Assembly: GCA_018971905.1 (NCBI GenBank)
Contig: JAGWZS010000109.1
Location: 1 to 6,220 of the forward strand
DNA: 6,220 bases
DNA from: Rhodospirillales bacterium
GTDB lineage: Bacteria; Pseudomonadota; Alphaproteobacteria; Acetobacterales; Acetobacteraceae
Direction of reading: 5' to 3'
Positions 1 to 5,844 of the stretch are shown one piece after another (the first letter of the stretch is position 1; every line of letters starts with the position of its first letter). A model generated the notes under the pieces. It saw only the letters and a list, made by a program, of their open reading frames with translations. It was not told the origin of the DNA and searched no databases. The translations under genes and the position numbers were made by a program.

Positions 1-25
1 GGGTCAGGCTTTCCAGCGTGATCAT
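1..25 (-). CDS. Start of a downstream flagellar gene, possibly FliI (partial)
   Basis: Only the first eight codons are in the window, reading MITLESLT, and the gene continues past position 1. The ATG at 25-23 overlaps the fliH stop TGA at 24-22 in an ATGA junction, so translation is probably coupled to fliH. No good Shine-Dalgarno sequence is seen upstream. Known context: fliH is often followed by fliI, the flagellar export ATPase whose activity FliH controls, so FliI is the first guess. That is inference from position only, because eight residues cannot identify a family. FliN or another basal-body gene is also possible. Confidence 0.5.
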
Positions 26-672
26 GCCGCGCTTTCATCCGGCAGGGCGAGTCCGGCGCGCAGGGCGGTGAAACGGCTTTCCAGCCGCGCATCCCATTCC
101 GTCTTGTCCAGCCGGTCGCCATCTTCCGTTAGCAATTCCAGCAAAGCGCCGCCGGGGATGATGCTGTCATCCGCCACCAGGGCCAGCGCCTCGCCGGAGA
201 GTTTTTCTTTCAACGCCGGAATATCGGAAGGATGCAGATGCAGCCGCATGGTTTGGCGCGGACCGCGCTCAGCGGCGGCTTCCTTCAGCAGGGTTTTTAC
301 TAGCCCTGCCAGCTCGGCGCGGGCGTTGCCGCTTTCCCCACCGGCAATGTGCCGGGCGAGCTGAAAAGCCATATCCAGCACCAGCGCGGCAAGGTCTTGC
401 TCTTTCAATGCCAAGGGTGCCGCAAGCTGGGCAACGCCCTGTTCCATAACAGCCAGCAGCCGGGCCAGCTTTTCCTGCTGCGGCGCGGCTGCGGCACGCG
501 CGGCCGCCTCGCCGGCCTCGCGCGCTTCGGCCAGGGCTGCGTCACGCAGTTTCGTAACCTCGAGCTTCACGCGCCGTTGGATTTCGGCGTCCCGCGCGGC
601 GCTTTCCGCCACATCCGGCACCAATACGGTCTGCACGAAAGCGCGGTTGCGGGAGGCTGTTACGAAGCTCAT
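22..672 (-). CDS. fliH: FliH, flagellar export ATPase regulator
   Basis: 216 residues, a normal length for FliH. Known role: FliH dimers bind and restrain the FliI ATPase under the export gate in the cytoplasm and link it to the C-ring through FliN. Seen here: a charged, alanine-rich helical N-terminal half (about 25-80) with small residues every fourth position (A46, A50, G54, A58, A62), as expected for the helix-packing AxxxG/GxxxG repeats of this family. The C-terminal half (about 95-205) carries the FliH/YscL pattern: an RLHLHPSD strand near 143-150, then VADDSIIPGGALLE near 166-179 and a closing ETRLE-like segment (DARLESRF, 194-201). The ATG at 672 overlaps the stop of the upstream small membrane protein gene as ATGA. 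There is no obvious ribosome-binding site, so coupling is likely. The injectisome homologue SctL is an alternative by family, but the stator and sigma genes next door make it flagellar. Confidence 0.88.
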   Translation of the reverse strand: MSFVTASRNRAFVQTVLVPDVAESAARDAEIQRRVKLEVTKLRDAALAEAREAGEAAARAAAAPQQEKLARLLAVMEQGVAQLAAPLALKEQDLAALVLDMAFQLARHIAGGESGNARAELAGLVKTLLKEAAAERGPRQTMRLHLHPSDIPALKEKLSGEALALVADDSIIPGGALLELLTEDGDRLDKTEWDARLESRFTALRAGLALPDESAA

Positions 673-941
673 GGTTCAGTGCCATGATAGGGCGGGGCGC
701 CAGAATTGCCTGCCGCCATGCGCAAAAATTCCATGCAGAGCCCGCCGAGTGGCGCCAGCAGCGCGAGAGCCGCGCCCACAAGCAGTCCGACCGCGAGGGC
801 CGAGAGCAGCCACGCTCCCGCCATGCCGAAATCAGTGAAGCTATCGGGCTCATGCGTGGCGGCCCAGCCTGTTGCCGCAGCCAGACTGAGCAGAAACGGG
901 CTGAATAATTTTTTCGGCTTGCGTGCTTTTGCTTTGGCCAC
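669..941 (-). CDS. Small membrane protein of unknown function between motB and fliH
   Basis: 90 residues, not recognised as any named flagellar protein. The first 11 residues are strongly basic (lysine/arginine-rich). A moderately hydrophobic stretch follows at about 12-28, then a polar acidic loop (EPDSFTDFG, about 31-39) and a clear hydrophobic segment at about 41-67 rich in Ala, Leu and Gly. The tail of about 20 residues is polar. One or two membrane spans are likely, with the basic N-terminus cytoplasmic. The start is a GTG at 941, seven bases after the motB stop, with an AAGGA ribosome-binding site overlapping that stop codon. The end overlaps fliH in an ATGA junction. This tight packing, with both neighbours flagellar, is the main reason to accept it as real. 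It lacks the expected features of FliO (single span plus cytoplasmic domain) and of FliJ (soluble coiled coil), so I assign no function. Confidence 0.7.
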   Translation of the reverse strand: MAKAKARKPKKLFSPFLLSLAAATGWAATHEPDSFTDFGMAGAWLLSALAVGLLVGAALALLAPLGGLCMEFLRMAAGNSGAPPYHGTEP

Positions 942-956
942 GGTGTATTTATCCTT
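939..956 (-). promoter_or_regulatory. Ribosome-binding site supporting the GTG start of the 90-residue membrane protein
   Basis: Read on the minus strand, AAGGA lies at 956-952, ten bases before GTG at 941-939. It overlaps the TAA stop of motB at 951-949. It supports a non-ATG start and makes the small gene a translated member of the operon rather than a chance open frame. Confidence 0.6.
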
Positions 957-1785
957 GCGGTTGGTCTTGTTGCGGTACGCCGCCTGCGGGTTCGGGCGCG
1001 TGAATTACCACCACCACGCGCCGGTTTAGCGCGCGTCCGGCGTCTGTATCGTTGCTGGCGACGGGCGAAAACTCGCCGAATCCCTCTGCCGCCAGCACAT
1101 TGCCGTTAACGCCATTGCTGACAAAGAGCTGCACAACCGCAACGGCGCGTTCAGCCGAGAGCGACCAGTTGGAAGGAAATTGCGCAGTGGTGATGGGTTG
1201 ATTATCCGTATAGCCTTGCACGGTAATTCTGTATCCTGCGGGAAGCTGCATCAGCCCCGCCCCTACCTGCGACAGCAGTTTCGCTGCGGCTGGTTTCAGC
1301 GTGGCCTCGCCGGAATTGAACAACACAGAGGCATCGAGCTGTATGGTCAGGGTAAGCGGGGCATCATTGATGGTGACCTGATGTTTTTCGATCATCGGCT
1401 GGAACAACGTGCTCAGCTTCAGGTGCAATTGCTGCAGAGATTGGATGTCCTTCGCCAGCTGCCTGGCCATGGTCTGCGGAATTTTGGCCTGCGCGGCAGA
1501 CAGTTTTGCTGCCGGCCTGGGAATTGGCGACACATGGTACTGCAACACGCCGCGCGAGCCAGAGGGCTGTGAGACGATGACGGCTGGCGGCGCACCATGA
1601 AACGCCTCAATGAACGCCTTGGTGATTTCTTCCTGCTTAAACTTATTGCGCGATGAGGAGGCATACAACACCACAAAGGTGGCCAGCAGCAGCGTCAGCA
1701 AATCGGCGTAAGAGATGATCCACCGCTCATGATTCGCCGCTGGCTCAGGCTTGGGTTTTTTGGCGGGAAGTTTCGCGCTGGCCAT
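949..1785 (-). CDS. motB: MotB/MotD-like flagellar stator protein
   Basis: 278 residues. Known role: with MotA it forms the ion-conducting stator that drives rotation, anchored to peptidoglycan. Seen: a short Pro/Lys-rich cytoplasmic N-terminus, then HERWIISYADLLTLLLATFV at 19-38. This is the family's single membrane span, and D28 is the expected ion-binding aspartate (Asp32 in E. coli MotB). A linker with a plug-like helix follows (about 47-62). The OmpA-type peptidoglycan-binding domain spans about 145-262, with LFNSGEATL (155-163), GYTDNQP (191-197), NWSLSAERA (206-214) and NRRVVVVI (254-261). The HERW motif before the span resembles Pseudomonas MotD. Ion specificity (H+ or Na+) cannot be read with confidence. 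ATG at 1785 is three bases after the motA stop, with only a weak ribosome-binding site (AGGCGG). The protein is complete and no key residue is missing. Confidence 0.95.
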   Translation of the reverse strand: MASAKLPAKKPKPEPAANHERWIISYADLLTLLLATFVVLYASSSRNKFKQEEITKAFIEAFHGAPPAVIVSQPSGSRGVLQYHVSPIPRPAAKLSAAQAKIPQTMARQLAKDIQSLQQLHLKLSTLFQPMIEKHQVTINDAPLTLTIQLDASVLFNSGEATLKPAAAKLLSQVGAGLMQLPAGYRITVQGYTDNQPITTAQFPSNWSLSAERAVAVVQLFVSNGVNGNVLAAEGFGEFSPVASNDTDAGRALNRRVVVVIHAPEPAGGVPQQDQPQG

Positions 1786-1788
1786 GGT

Positions 1789-2589
1789 TCAGGCCGCCTG
1801 GGAGGCGCCTTCAGGCACCTCCTGCTCATTGTTTGGGGCTTTGGCCGCAGGCTCTTCATGTAAAAAGCTCTTGAGCGTTTGCCTGATCACAATGCCCGGC
1901 TTGCCTTCAGCCAACAGCAGAAAGCCCTGGATCACCACCATGCGCTCACGCTCCAGCTCCTTGGCGATGGATTTCAGCCGTCCTCCCAGCGGCAGCGCAA
2001 TGAGATTGGCAAACCCCACGCCATACACGGTGGCGATGAAGGCGGTGGCGATACCCTCGCCCAGCTCGCTGGGGTGGTCGAGCCGCATCATCACATGGAT
2101 CAGCCCCAGCACCGCGCCCATCACGCCGATAGTGGGGGAATAGCCGCCCATCGCCTCCCACACATGAGCGGGGTGCTCCTGCTCGCGGTCCAGATTCTCG
2201 GCAACGATGCTGAGCATGGAGGCAAAATCCTCAGGCGCGGTGTTATCCACGATCATTTGCAGGCCCTGGCGCTGGAACGGGTCTTCCACGTTCGGAATCT
2301 CCTGCTCCAGCACCAGTGTGCCGAAACCGCGCGCCTTGGAGGACCAGTCGGACACATGGTCGATAAACTCGTGCAGGTCGATCCTGGGCGGTTTGGCTAG
2401 CCACATCACTGCTTTGATGCCGCAGAGCAGGGTACGAAACCCAAACTGCACCAGGCAGGCCGATACCGAACCGCACATGACGATGATGAAGGCCGTGAGG
2501 TTGAGCAGGGAGGAGATCGGCACATGGTCCGTCAACGCGCCGCCAAGGATGACAAAAACCCCGAGCAGCAGCGTAGCCAAATTGATCAA
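1789..2589 (-). CDS. motA: MotA/PomA/MotC-like flagellar stator protein
   Basis: 266 residues, the size of the PomA/MotC branch (about 250-260) rather than E. coli MotA (295). Known role: inner-membrane stator subunit whose cytoplasmic loop pushes on FliG. Seen: four likely spans at about 4-20, 30-50, 150-170 and 178-200, with a large cytoplasmic loop between the second and third. In that loop R87 and E95 (ARGFGTLVLEQEI) sit eight residues apart, as do E. coli R90 and E98, which contact FliG. The signature GGYSPTIGVMGAVLGLIHVM starts at 148. P152 and P200 match the two functionally important prolines of the family (Pro173 and Pro222). The tail is polar and acidic. The start is TTG at 2589, overlapping the sigma-factor stop (TTGA). 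No upstream in-frame start has sensible spacing to the GAGGAG ribosome-binding site. Confidence 0.93.
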   Translation of the reverse strand: MINLATLLLGVFVILGGALTDHVPISSLLNLTAFIIVMCGSVSACLVQFGFRTLLCGIKAVMWLAKPPRIDLHEFIDHVSDWSSKARGFGTLVLEQEIPNVEDPFQRQGLQMIVDNTAPEDFASMLSIVAENLDREQEHPAHVWEAMGGYSPTIGVMGAVLGLIHVMMRLDHPSELGEGIATAFIATVYGVGFANLIALPLGGRLKSIAKELERERMVVIQGFLLLAEGKPGIVIRQTLKSFLHEEPAAKAPNNEQEVPEGASQAA

Positions 2590-3149
2590 GACACAAATTC
2601 TCCTCGTTGCGCCGCATTGATATGCAGGGCGAGCGCCTCCAACGCCCGCTTGCGCAGCCGCGAGGCGTAGCCCTCGCTGATATCCAACACGCTCGCGATT
2701 TCCCGATTGTTAAGTTCCTCGTAAAAATGCAGCGCCAGAACCCGGTATTCGAGCTGGGGCAGGGCGCGCAGCGCCTCCACCAGCAAGGTGCGGTTATCCA
2801 CGCGGGTCAGCAGGGCCAGCGGGTCTTCCGGCCCATCCCCGTTGTCGTGCACGGCAATGTCCACGGCATCCTGGTCAAAAATGGCCTGGCTGCGCCGGCG
2901 CGTGCCTTCGCGCCGCAGCCCGTCGATCATCGCGCCCTTTATGCGCCGCGCTGCGAAGGCCTGAAACGGGACGCCATGCTCAGGGTTGAAACGCTGCGAG
3001 GCTTCCATCATGCCGATGGCGCCCCACTGCAGCATGTCATCCAAATCCGCCCAGGGCATACGCGCCTTCATCAGCAGCGCCATGCGCTTGATCCAGTGAC
3101 CATAAAGGGCGGTCAGCTCCGCCTGGCCGGGGGCGGCGGCGTCAGCCAT
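2586..3149 (-). CDS. fliA: FliA-like (sigma-28) RNA polymerase sigma factor, short form without region 3
   Basis: 187 residues, against about 239 for E. coli FliA. Known role: FliA directs RNA polymerase to late flagellar promoters and is held by the anti-sigma factor FlgM until the hook is finished. Seen: region 2 at about 11-82, with the FliA-type core DLDDMLQWGAIGMMEASQRF (35-54) and FQAFAARRIKGAMIDGLRR (62-80). Region 4 at about 118-176 has a helix-turn-helix NNREIASVLDISEGYASRLR (147-166). Between them is only a polar linker of about 35 residues (83-117), where FliA normally carries the region 3 helices. The reading frame is intact through the joint, so this is a shortened protein and not an obvious frameshift. 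ATG at 3149 overlaps the flhA stop by eight bases (ATGGCTGA). No strong ribosome-binding site is seen, so coupled translation is likely. Another ECF-like two-domain sigma is less likely, given the FliA wording of region 2. Confidence 0.88.
   Translation of the reverse strand: MADAAAPGQAELTALYGHWIKRMALLMKARMPWADLDDMLQWGAIGMMEASQRFNPEHGVPFQAFAARRIKGAMIDGLRREGTRRRSQAIFDQDAVDIAVHDNGDGPEDPLALLTRVDNRTLLVEALRALPQLEYRVLALHFYEELNNREIASVLDISEGYASRLRKRALEALALHINAAQRGEFVS
2587..2605 (-). promoter_or_regulatory. Ribosome-binding site fixing the TTG start of motA
   Basis: On the minus strand GAGGAG lies at 2605-2600, ten bases before TTG at 2589-2587. The TTG shares two bases with the stop TGA (2588-2586) of the sigma-factor gene. 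The protein begins directly with the first membrane segment, as PomA-type proteins do, so a later start would cut into it. Confidence 0.6.
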
Positions 3150-5220
3150 TGGCGGGCTCGGCCGTGTGCACCACCTGCAGCGGCATGGTCTCTGGAATTT
3201 CTTCCAGGGCGATAACCGGGGTTATGCCGCTCACGCATTTCGCCACAGCGCGGCGCAGGGCCAACTGCACCACCAGCACCGGCTTGGCGCCGCGCGCGCG
3301 CATGGCCTTGGCCGCCTGCTCCGCCGCCTGGCGCAGATGGGTGGCAATTTCAGCCTCTACCTCGCTGGCCGGGTTTTCCCGCCCAGCGCGCAGAGATTTA
3401 GTGACCAGCTCTTCCAGCTTAGGTTGCAGCACGGCCACGCGCAGCGCCGGTTCGCCGCCCATGAACTGCCCGGCGATGAAACGCCCCAGCCGCAGCCGCA
3501 CTGCCGCAAGCAGGCGCTCTGGCTCCTTGGTGCCGCCATCGGCGGCTTCCACCAGCGCCTCGGCGATGCGCTCGAAATCCCGCACAGGCACCTCCTCGGC
3601 CAGCAGCCCCTGGCAAACCTGGCGGATAACCCCGGCTGAAAGCGTGGCGCGCAGGTCTTCGGCCAGCCGCGGCGTGGTTTCCGCCAGCCGCGTCATCAGC
3701 CCTTCCACCTGCGGGCGGCCCAGCAGGTCTGCCCCATAACGCTTCAGCACCTCGGCAAAATGGGTGGCCACGGCCGAGGCGGCATCCACCACCGTGTAGC
3801 CAAGCTCTTCGGCGGCTGGAATGCTGCCTTGTGGAATCCACACCGCGTTCTGGCCGAAGGCCGGGTCTTTCACCGGGCGGCCGATGGTGAGTTTGTCCAC
3901 CACCATCGGGCCTTCAATGGCCAGCCATTGGCCGGGCCACGCCTCGCCACTGCCGATAACCGCCCCGCGCAGGGTGAAGCGGTAGCCATGGGCGGGCAGT
4001 TCTGAGGAATCGCGGATATGCACGGCAGGCACCAGAAACCCCATGGCGCGGCCGTAGCGTTGGCGTACGGCGGTCAACCGCCCCAGCAGCCGCCCTTCGC
4101 CCTGCCCCACCATGGGCGCCAGGGCAAAGCCGATATTCATGCCCAGCGGGTCCACACCGGAAACATCCGTCAGGCTGTCCGGCTTAACCTCGGGTTTTGC
4201 ATTTTCGCCTTGCGCCGCCTCAAGCTGCTCCGTCTGCGGTTGCGCGCGAGACAGCCGCCAGGACGAAACGCCCAGTGCCGTACCCAGCAGCAGGAACGGG
4301 ATGTGCGCCATTTCCGGCACCAGCCCGATGGCGATGGTGATGGCCGCCGCAATGGCCAGCGCCTGCGGGTATTTGGAAAGTTGGGATTTGATCTGCGCGC
4401 CGATATCTTCCCCCGTGGCCACGCGCGTAACCACCAAACCCGCTGCGACGGAGATGGTGAGGGAGGGGATCTGCGCCGCCAGGCCATCACCCACGGTCAG
4501 CAGCGTGTAGGTGCGCGCCGCATCACCAAGCGGCAGGCCATATTGCAACGTGCCAATGATCAGCCCGCCCAGCATGTTCACCACCAGGATGATCATTGCC
4601 GCGACAACATCGCCCCGCACGAATTTGCTGGCACCATCCATCGCGCCGAAGAAGTCCGCTTCCTGGCGCAGCGCCTCGCGCCGCCGCTCCGCCGCCTGAG
4701 GAGAGAGAATGCCGGCATTGATCTCGGCATCAATCGCCATCTGCCGCCCTGGCAGAGAATCCAGCATGAAGCGCGCCGACACTTCCGCCACGCGCGAGGC
4801 GCCCTTGGTGACAACGACGAAATTGATGATGATGAGAATGACGAAGATGATGCCACCGACAACATAATTGCCACCGACCGCGAACTGGCCGAAGGATTCA
4901 ATCACATGCCCCGCCGCCCCAGGCCCGGTGTAGCCGTTGAGCAGAATGGCGCGCGCGGTGGCGACATTCAGCGCCAGACGCATGAGCGTGGTGGCCAGCA
5001 GCACCGAAGGAAAGGAAGAGAATTCCGACGGTGAGGGGATATAAAGCGACGCCGCCAGAATGACGAGTCCGGCTGAAATATTCAACGCGAACAGAAAGGA
5101 TATGGCAGGCCCCGGCAGAGGAATCGCCAGCATCACCAGCACCAGCAGAATCACCAGCGGCCCTGAAAGCTGGCTGAGGCTGAAGCCGCGCGGACGCGCA
5201 AGAGCGAGTGTGTCAGCCAT
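3142..5220 (-). CDS. flhA: FlhA, flagellar export gate protein
   Basis: 692 residues from ATG at 5220, the usual FlhA length. Known role: inner-membrane proton-driven export gate, whose cytoplasmic domain forms a nine-fold ring that docks chaperone-substrate complexes. Seen: hydrophobic spans over about 20-320, including FPSVLLATTLMRLALNVATA (70-89). The FHIPEP-type cytoplasmic loop is at about 150-203, with LDSLPGRQMAIDAEINAG (153-170) and the highly conserved MDGASKFVRGD (194-204). A polar linker lies at about 325-350, then the soluble domain with YTVVDAASAVATH and the LKRYGADLLGRPQVE helix. The start at 5220 fits the N-terminus (MADTLAL) and overlaps the fliQ stop as ATGGCTGA, with a weak AGGG upstream. 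An in-frame TTG at 5268 would add 16 residues but overlap fliQ much further, so I reject it. The injectisome homologue SctV is excluded by context. Confidence 0.97.
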   Translation of the reverse strand: MADTLALARPRGFSLSQLSGPLVILLVLVMLAIPLPGPAISFLFALNISAGLVILAASLYIPSPSEFSSFPSVLLATTLMRLALNVATARAILLNGYTGPGAAGHVIESFGQFAVGGNYVVGGIIFVILIIINFVVVTKGASRVAEVSARFMLDSLPGRQMAIDAEINAGILSPQAAERRREALRQEADFFGAMDGASKFVRGDVVAAMIILVVNMLGGLIIGTLQYGLPLGDAARTYTLLTVGDGLAAQIPSLTISVAAGLVVTRVATGEDIGAQIKSQLSKYPQALAIAAAITIAIGLVPEMAHIPFLLLGTALGVSSWRLSRAQPQTEQLEAAQGENAKPEVKPDSLTDVSGVDPLGMNIGFALAPMVGQGEGRLLGRLTAVRQRYGRAMGFLVPAVHIRDSSELPAHGYRFTLRGAVIGSGEAWPGQWLAIEGPMVVDKLTIGRPVKDPAFGQNAVWIPQGSIPAAEELGYTVVDAASAVATHFAEVLKRYGADLLGRPQVEGLMTRLAETTPRLAEDLRATLSAGVIRQVCQGLLAEEVPVRDFERIAEALVEAADGGTKEPERLLAAVRLRLGRFIAGQFMGGEPALRVAVLQPKLEELVTKSLRAGRENPASEVEAEIATHLRQAAEQAAKAMRARGAKPVLVVQLALRRAVAKCVSGITPVIALEEIPETMPLQVVHTAEPANG

Positions 5221-5476
5221 GCAAAAGCCCTGGAATAGCGTTGAATAATCTTGTGGCGTAATGCTCAACGGCAGCCATCATCAGCGGCCCCGCCGCCATG
5301 GTCACCAACGCCAGCCCGCCCAGCTTGAACACGAAGGGAATGGATGCCTCGCGTACCTGCGTTGCGGTCTGCAAAACGCCCGCCGCCAGGCCGATGATCA
5401 GCATCAGCAGCAGCACGGGCCCGGCCAGTTCCGCGAAAGCCAGCCAGGCGCCGCTGTTCACGCCGCTGGCATTCAT
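5213..5476 (-). CDS. fliQ: FliQ, flagellar export gate subunit
   Basis: 87 residues, the typical FliQ length. Known role: with FliP and FliR it builds the helical export channel core at the centre of the basal body. Seen: two hydrophobic helical stretches at about 15-35 and 47-70, joined by the family signature GVLQTATQVREASIPFVFKL (33-52), which closely matches the FliQ/SctS turn. The ATG at 5476 overlaps the stop of the upstream fliM-fliN gene as ATGA. A purine-rich GAGGA sits about 12 bases upstream, inside the Glu-rich end of that gene. fliQ is usually found between fliP and fliR. Here it lies between the switch protein and flhA, with neither partner in the window. Confidence 0.95.
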   Translation of the reverse strand: MNASGVNSGAWLAFAELAGPVLLLMLIIGLAAGVLQTATQVREASIPFVFKLGGLALVTMAAGPLMMAAVEHYATRLFNAIPGLLHG

Positions 5477-5844
5477 GAAGTGACTTCTTCCTCTTCCTTC
5501 ACGGCATCTTCGGCCAGCGCGGTCACGCGCACGCCGTAGCGGTCGTTCGCAACGGCAACCACCTCGCCATACGCAAGCTTCTGCCCATTGGCAAAAATCG
5601 CCAAAGGCTCGCCAATCACCTGGTCGAGTTGCAAAATCTGCCCGTGCCGCAGGGCCCGCAGGTCTTTCACACTAATCTGCGTGCGGCCCAGTTCAACCGC
5701 CACGGCCACCTGCACCCGGTCCAGCACCACCTTGGCGGTAATGGCGGCGGCACCGCGCGGCTGCGCCTGCAGCCGTTCAAGCTCCACACGCTCCGGCTCT
5801 ATGAGTTTCTCTGCGCCGGTCAGGCGTTCTCTTTGCTCAACCAT
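5473..5844 (-). CDS. fliN: Possible separately translated FliN-like product within the fused gene
   Basis: From the internal ATG at 5844 the same frame gives 123 residues, close to FliN proteins (about 100-140). The first 30-40 residues are charged and helical, a usual FliN N-terminus. The single SpoA domain fills the rest (VELGRTQISVKDLRALRHGQ, then IGEPLAIFANGQKLAYGEVV). Known parallel: injectisome switch genes such as yscQ and spaO make both a full-length protein and a C-terminal SpoA product from an internal start, and both forms are needed for assembly. Here the same arrangement is inferred from the ribosome-binding site and domain boundary. If it is not used, this interval is only the C-terminal domain of the fusion. 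Confidence 0.5.
   Translation of the reverse strand: MVEQRERLTGAEKLIEPERVELERLQAQPRGAAAITAKVVLDRVQVAVAVELGRTQISVKDLRALRHGQILQLDQVIGEPLAIFANGQKLAYGEVVAVANDRYGVRVTALAEDAVKEEEEVTS

Noticed and set aside
542..853. A 103-residue minus-strand frame overlapping the small membrane protein gene and fliH
   Set aside because: It overlaps two better supported genes in another frame, is Arg/Trp/Cys-rich as shadow frames are, and matches no family.
3952..3959. GCCGATAA on the plus strand, identical to the sigma-28 -10 core
   Set aside because: There is no TAAA-like -35 element about 15 bases upstream, and it points antisense inside flhA. A chance match in coding sequence is the simpler explanation.
4815..4860. 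A GAT-rich repeat-like stretch
   Set aside because: It is the reverse complement of a run of Ile, Val and Phe codons in a membrane span of FlhA and is explained by coding.
4018..5034. A 338-residue open frame on the plus strand
   Set aside because: It lies wholly opposite flhA, and its composition (rich in Arg, His and Gln) is that of an antisense shadow of a GC-rich gene. It has no domain or operon context.
5221..5268. A longer flhA starting at TTG 5268
   Set aside because: It would add 16 residues unlike FlhA N-termini and overlap fliQ by over 50 bases. The ATG at 5220 gives the normal length and a compact stop-start overlap.
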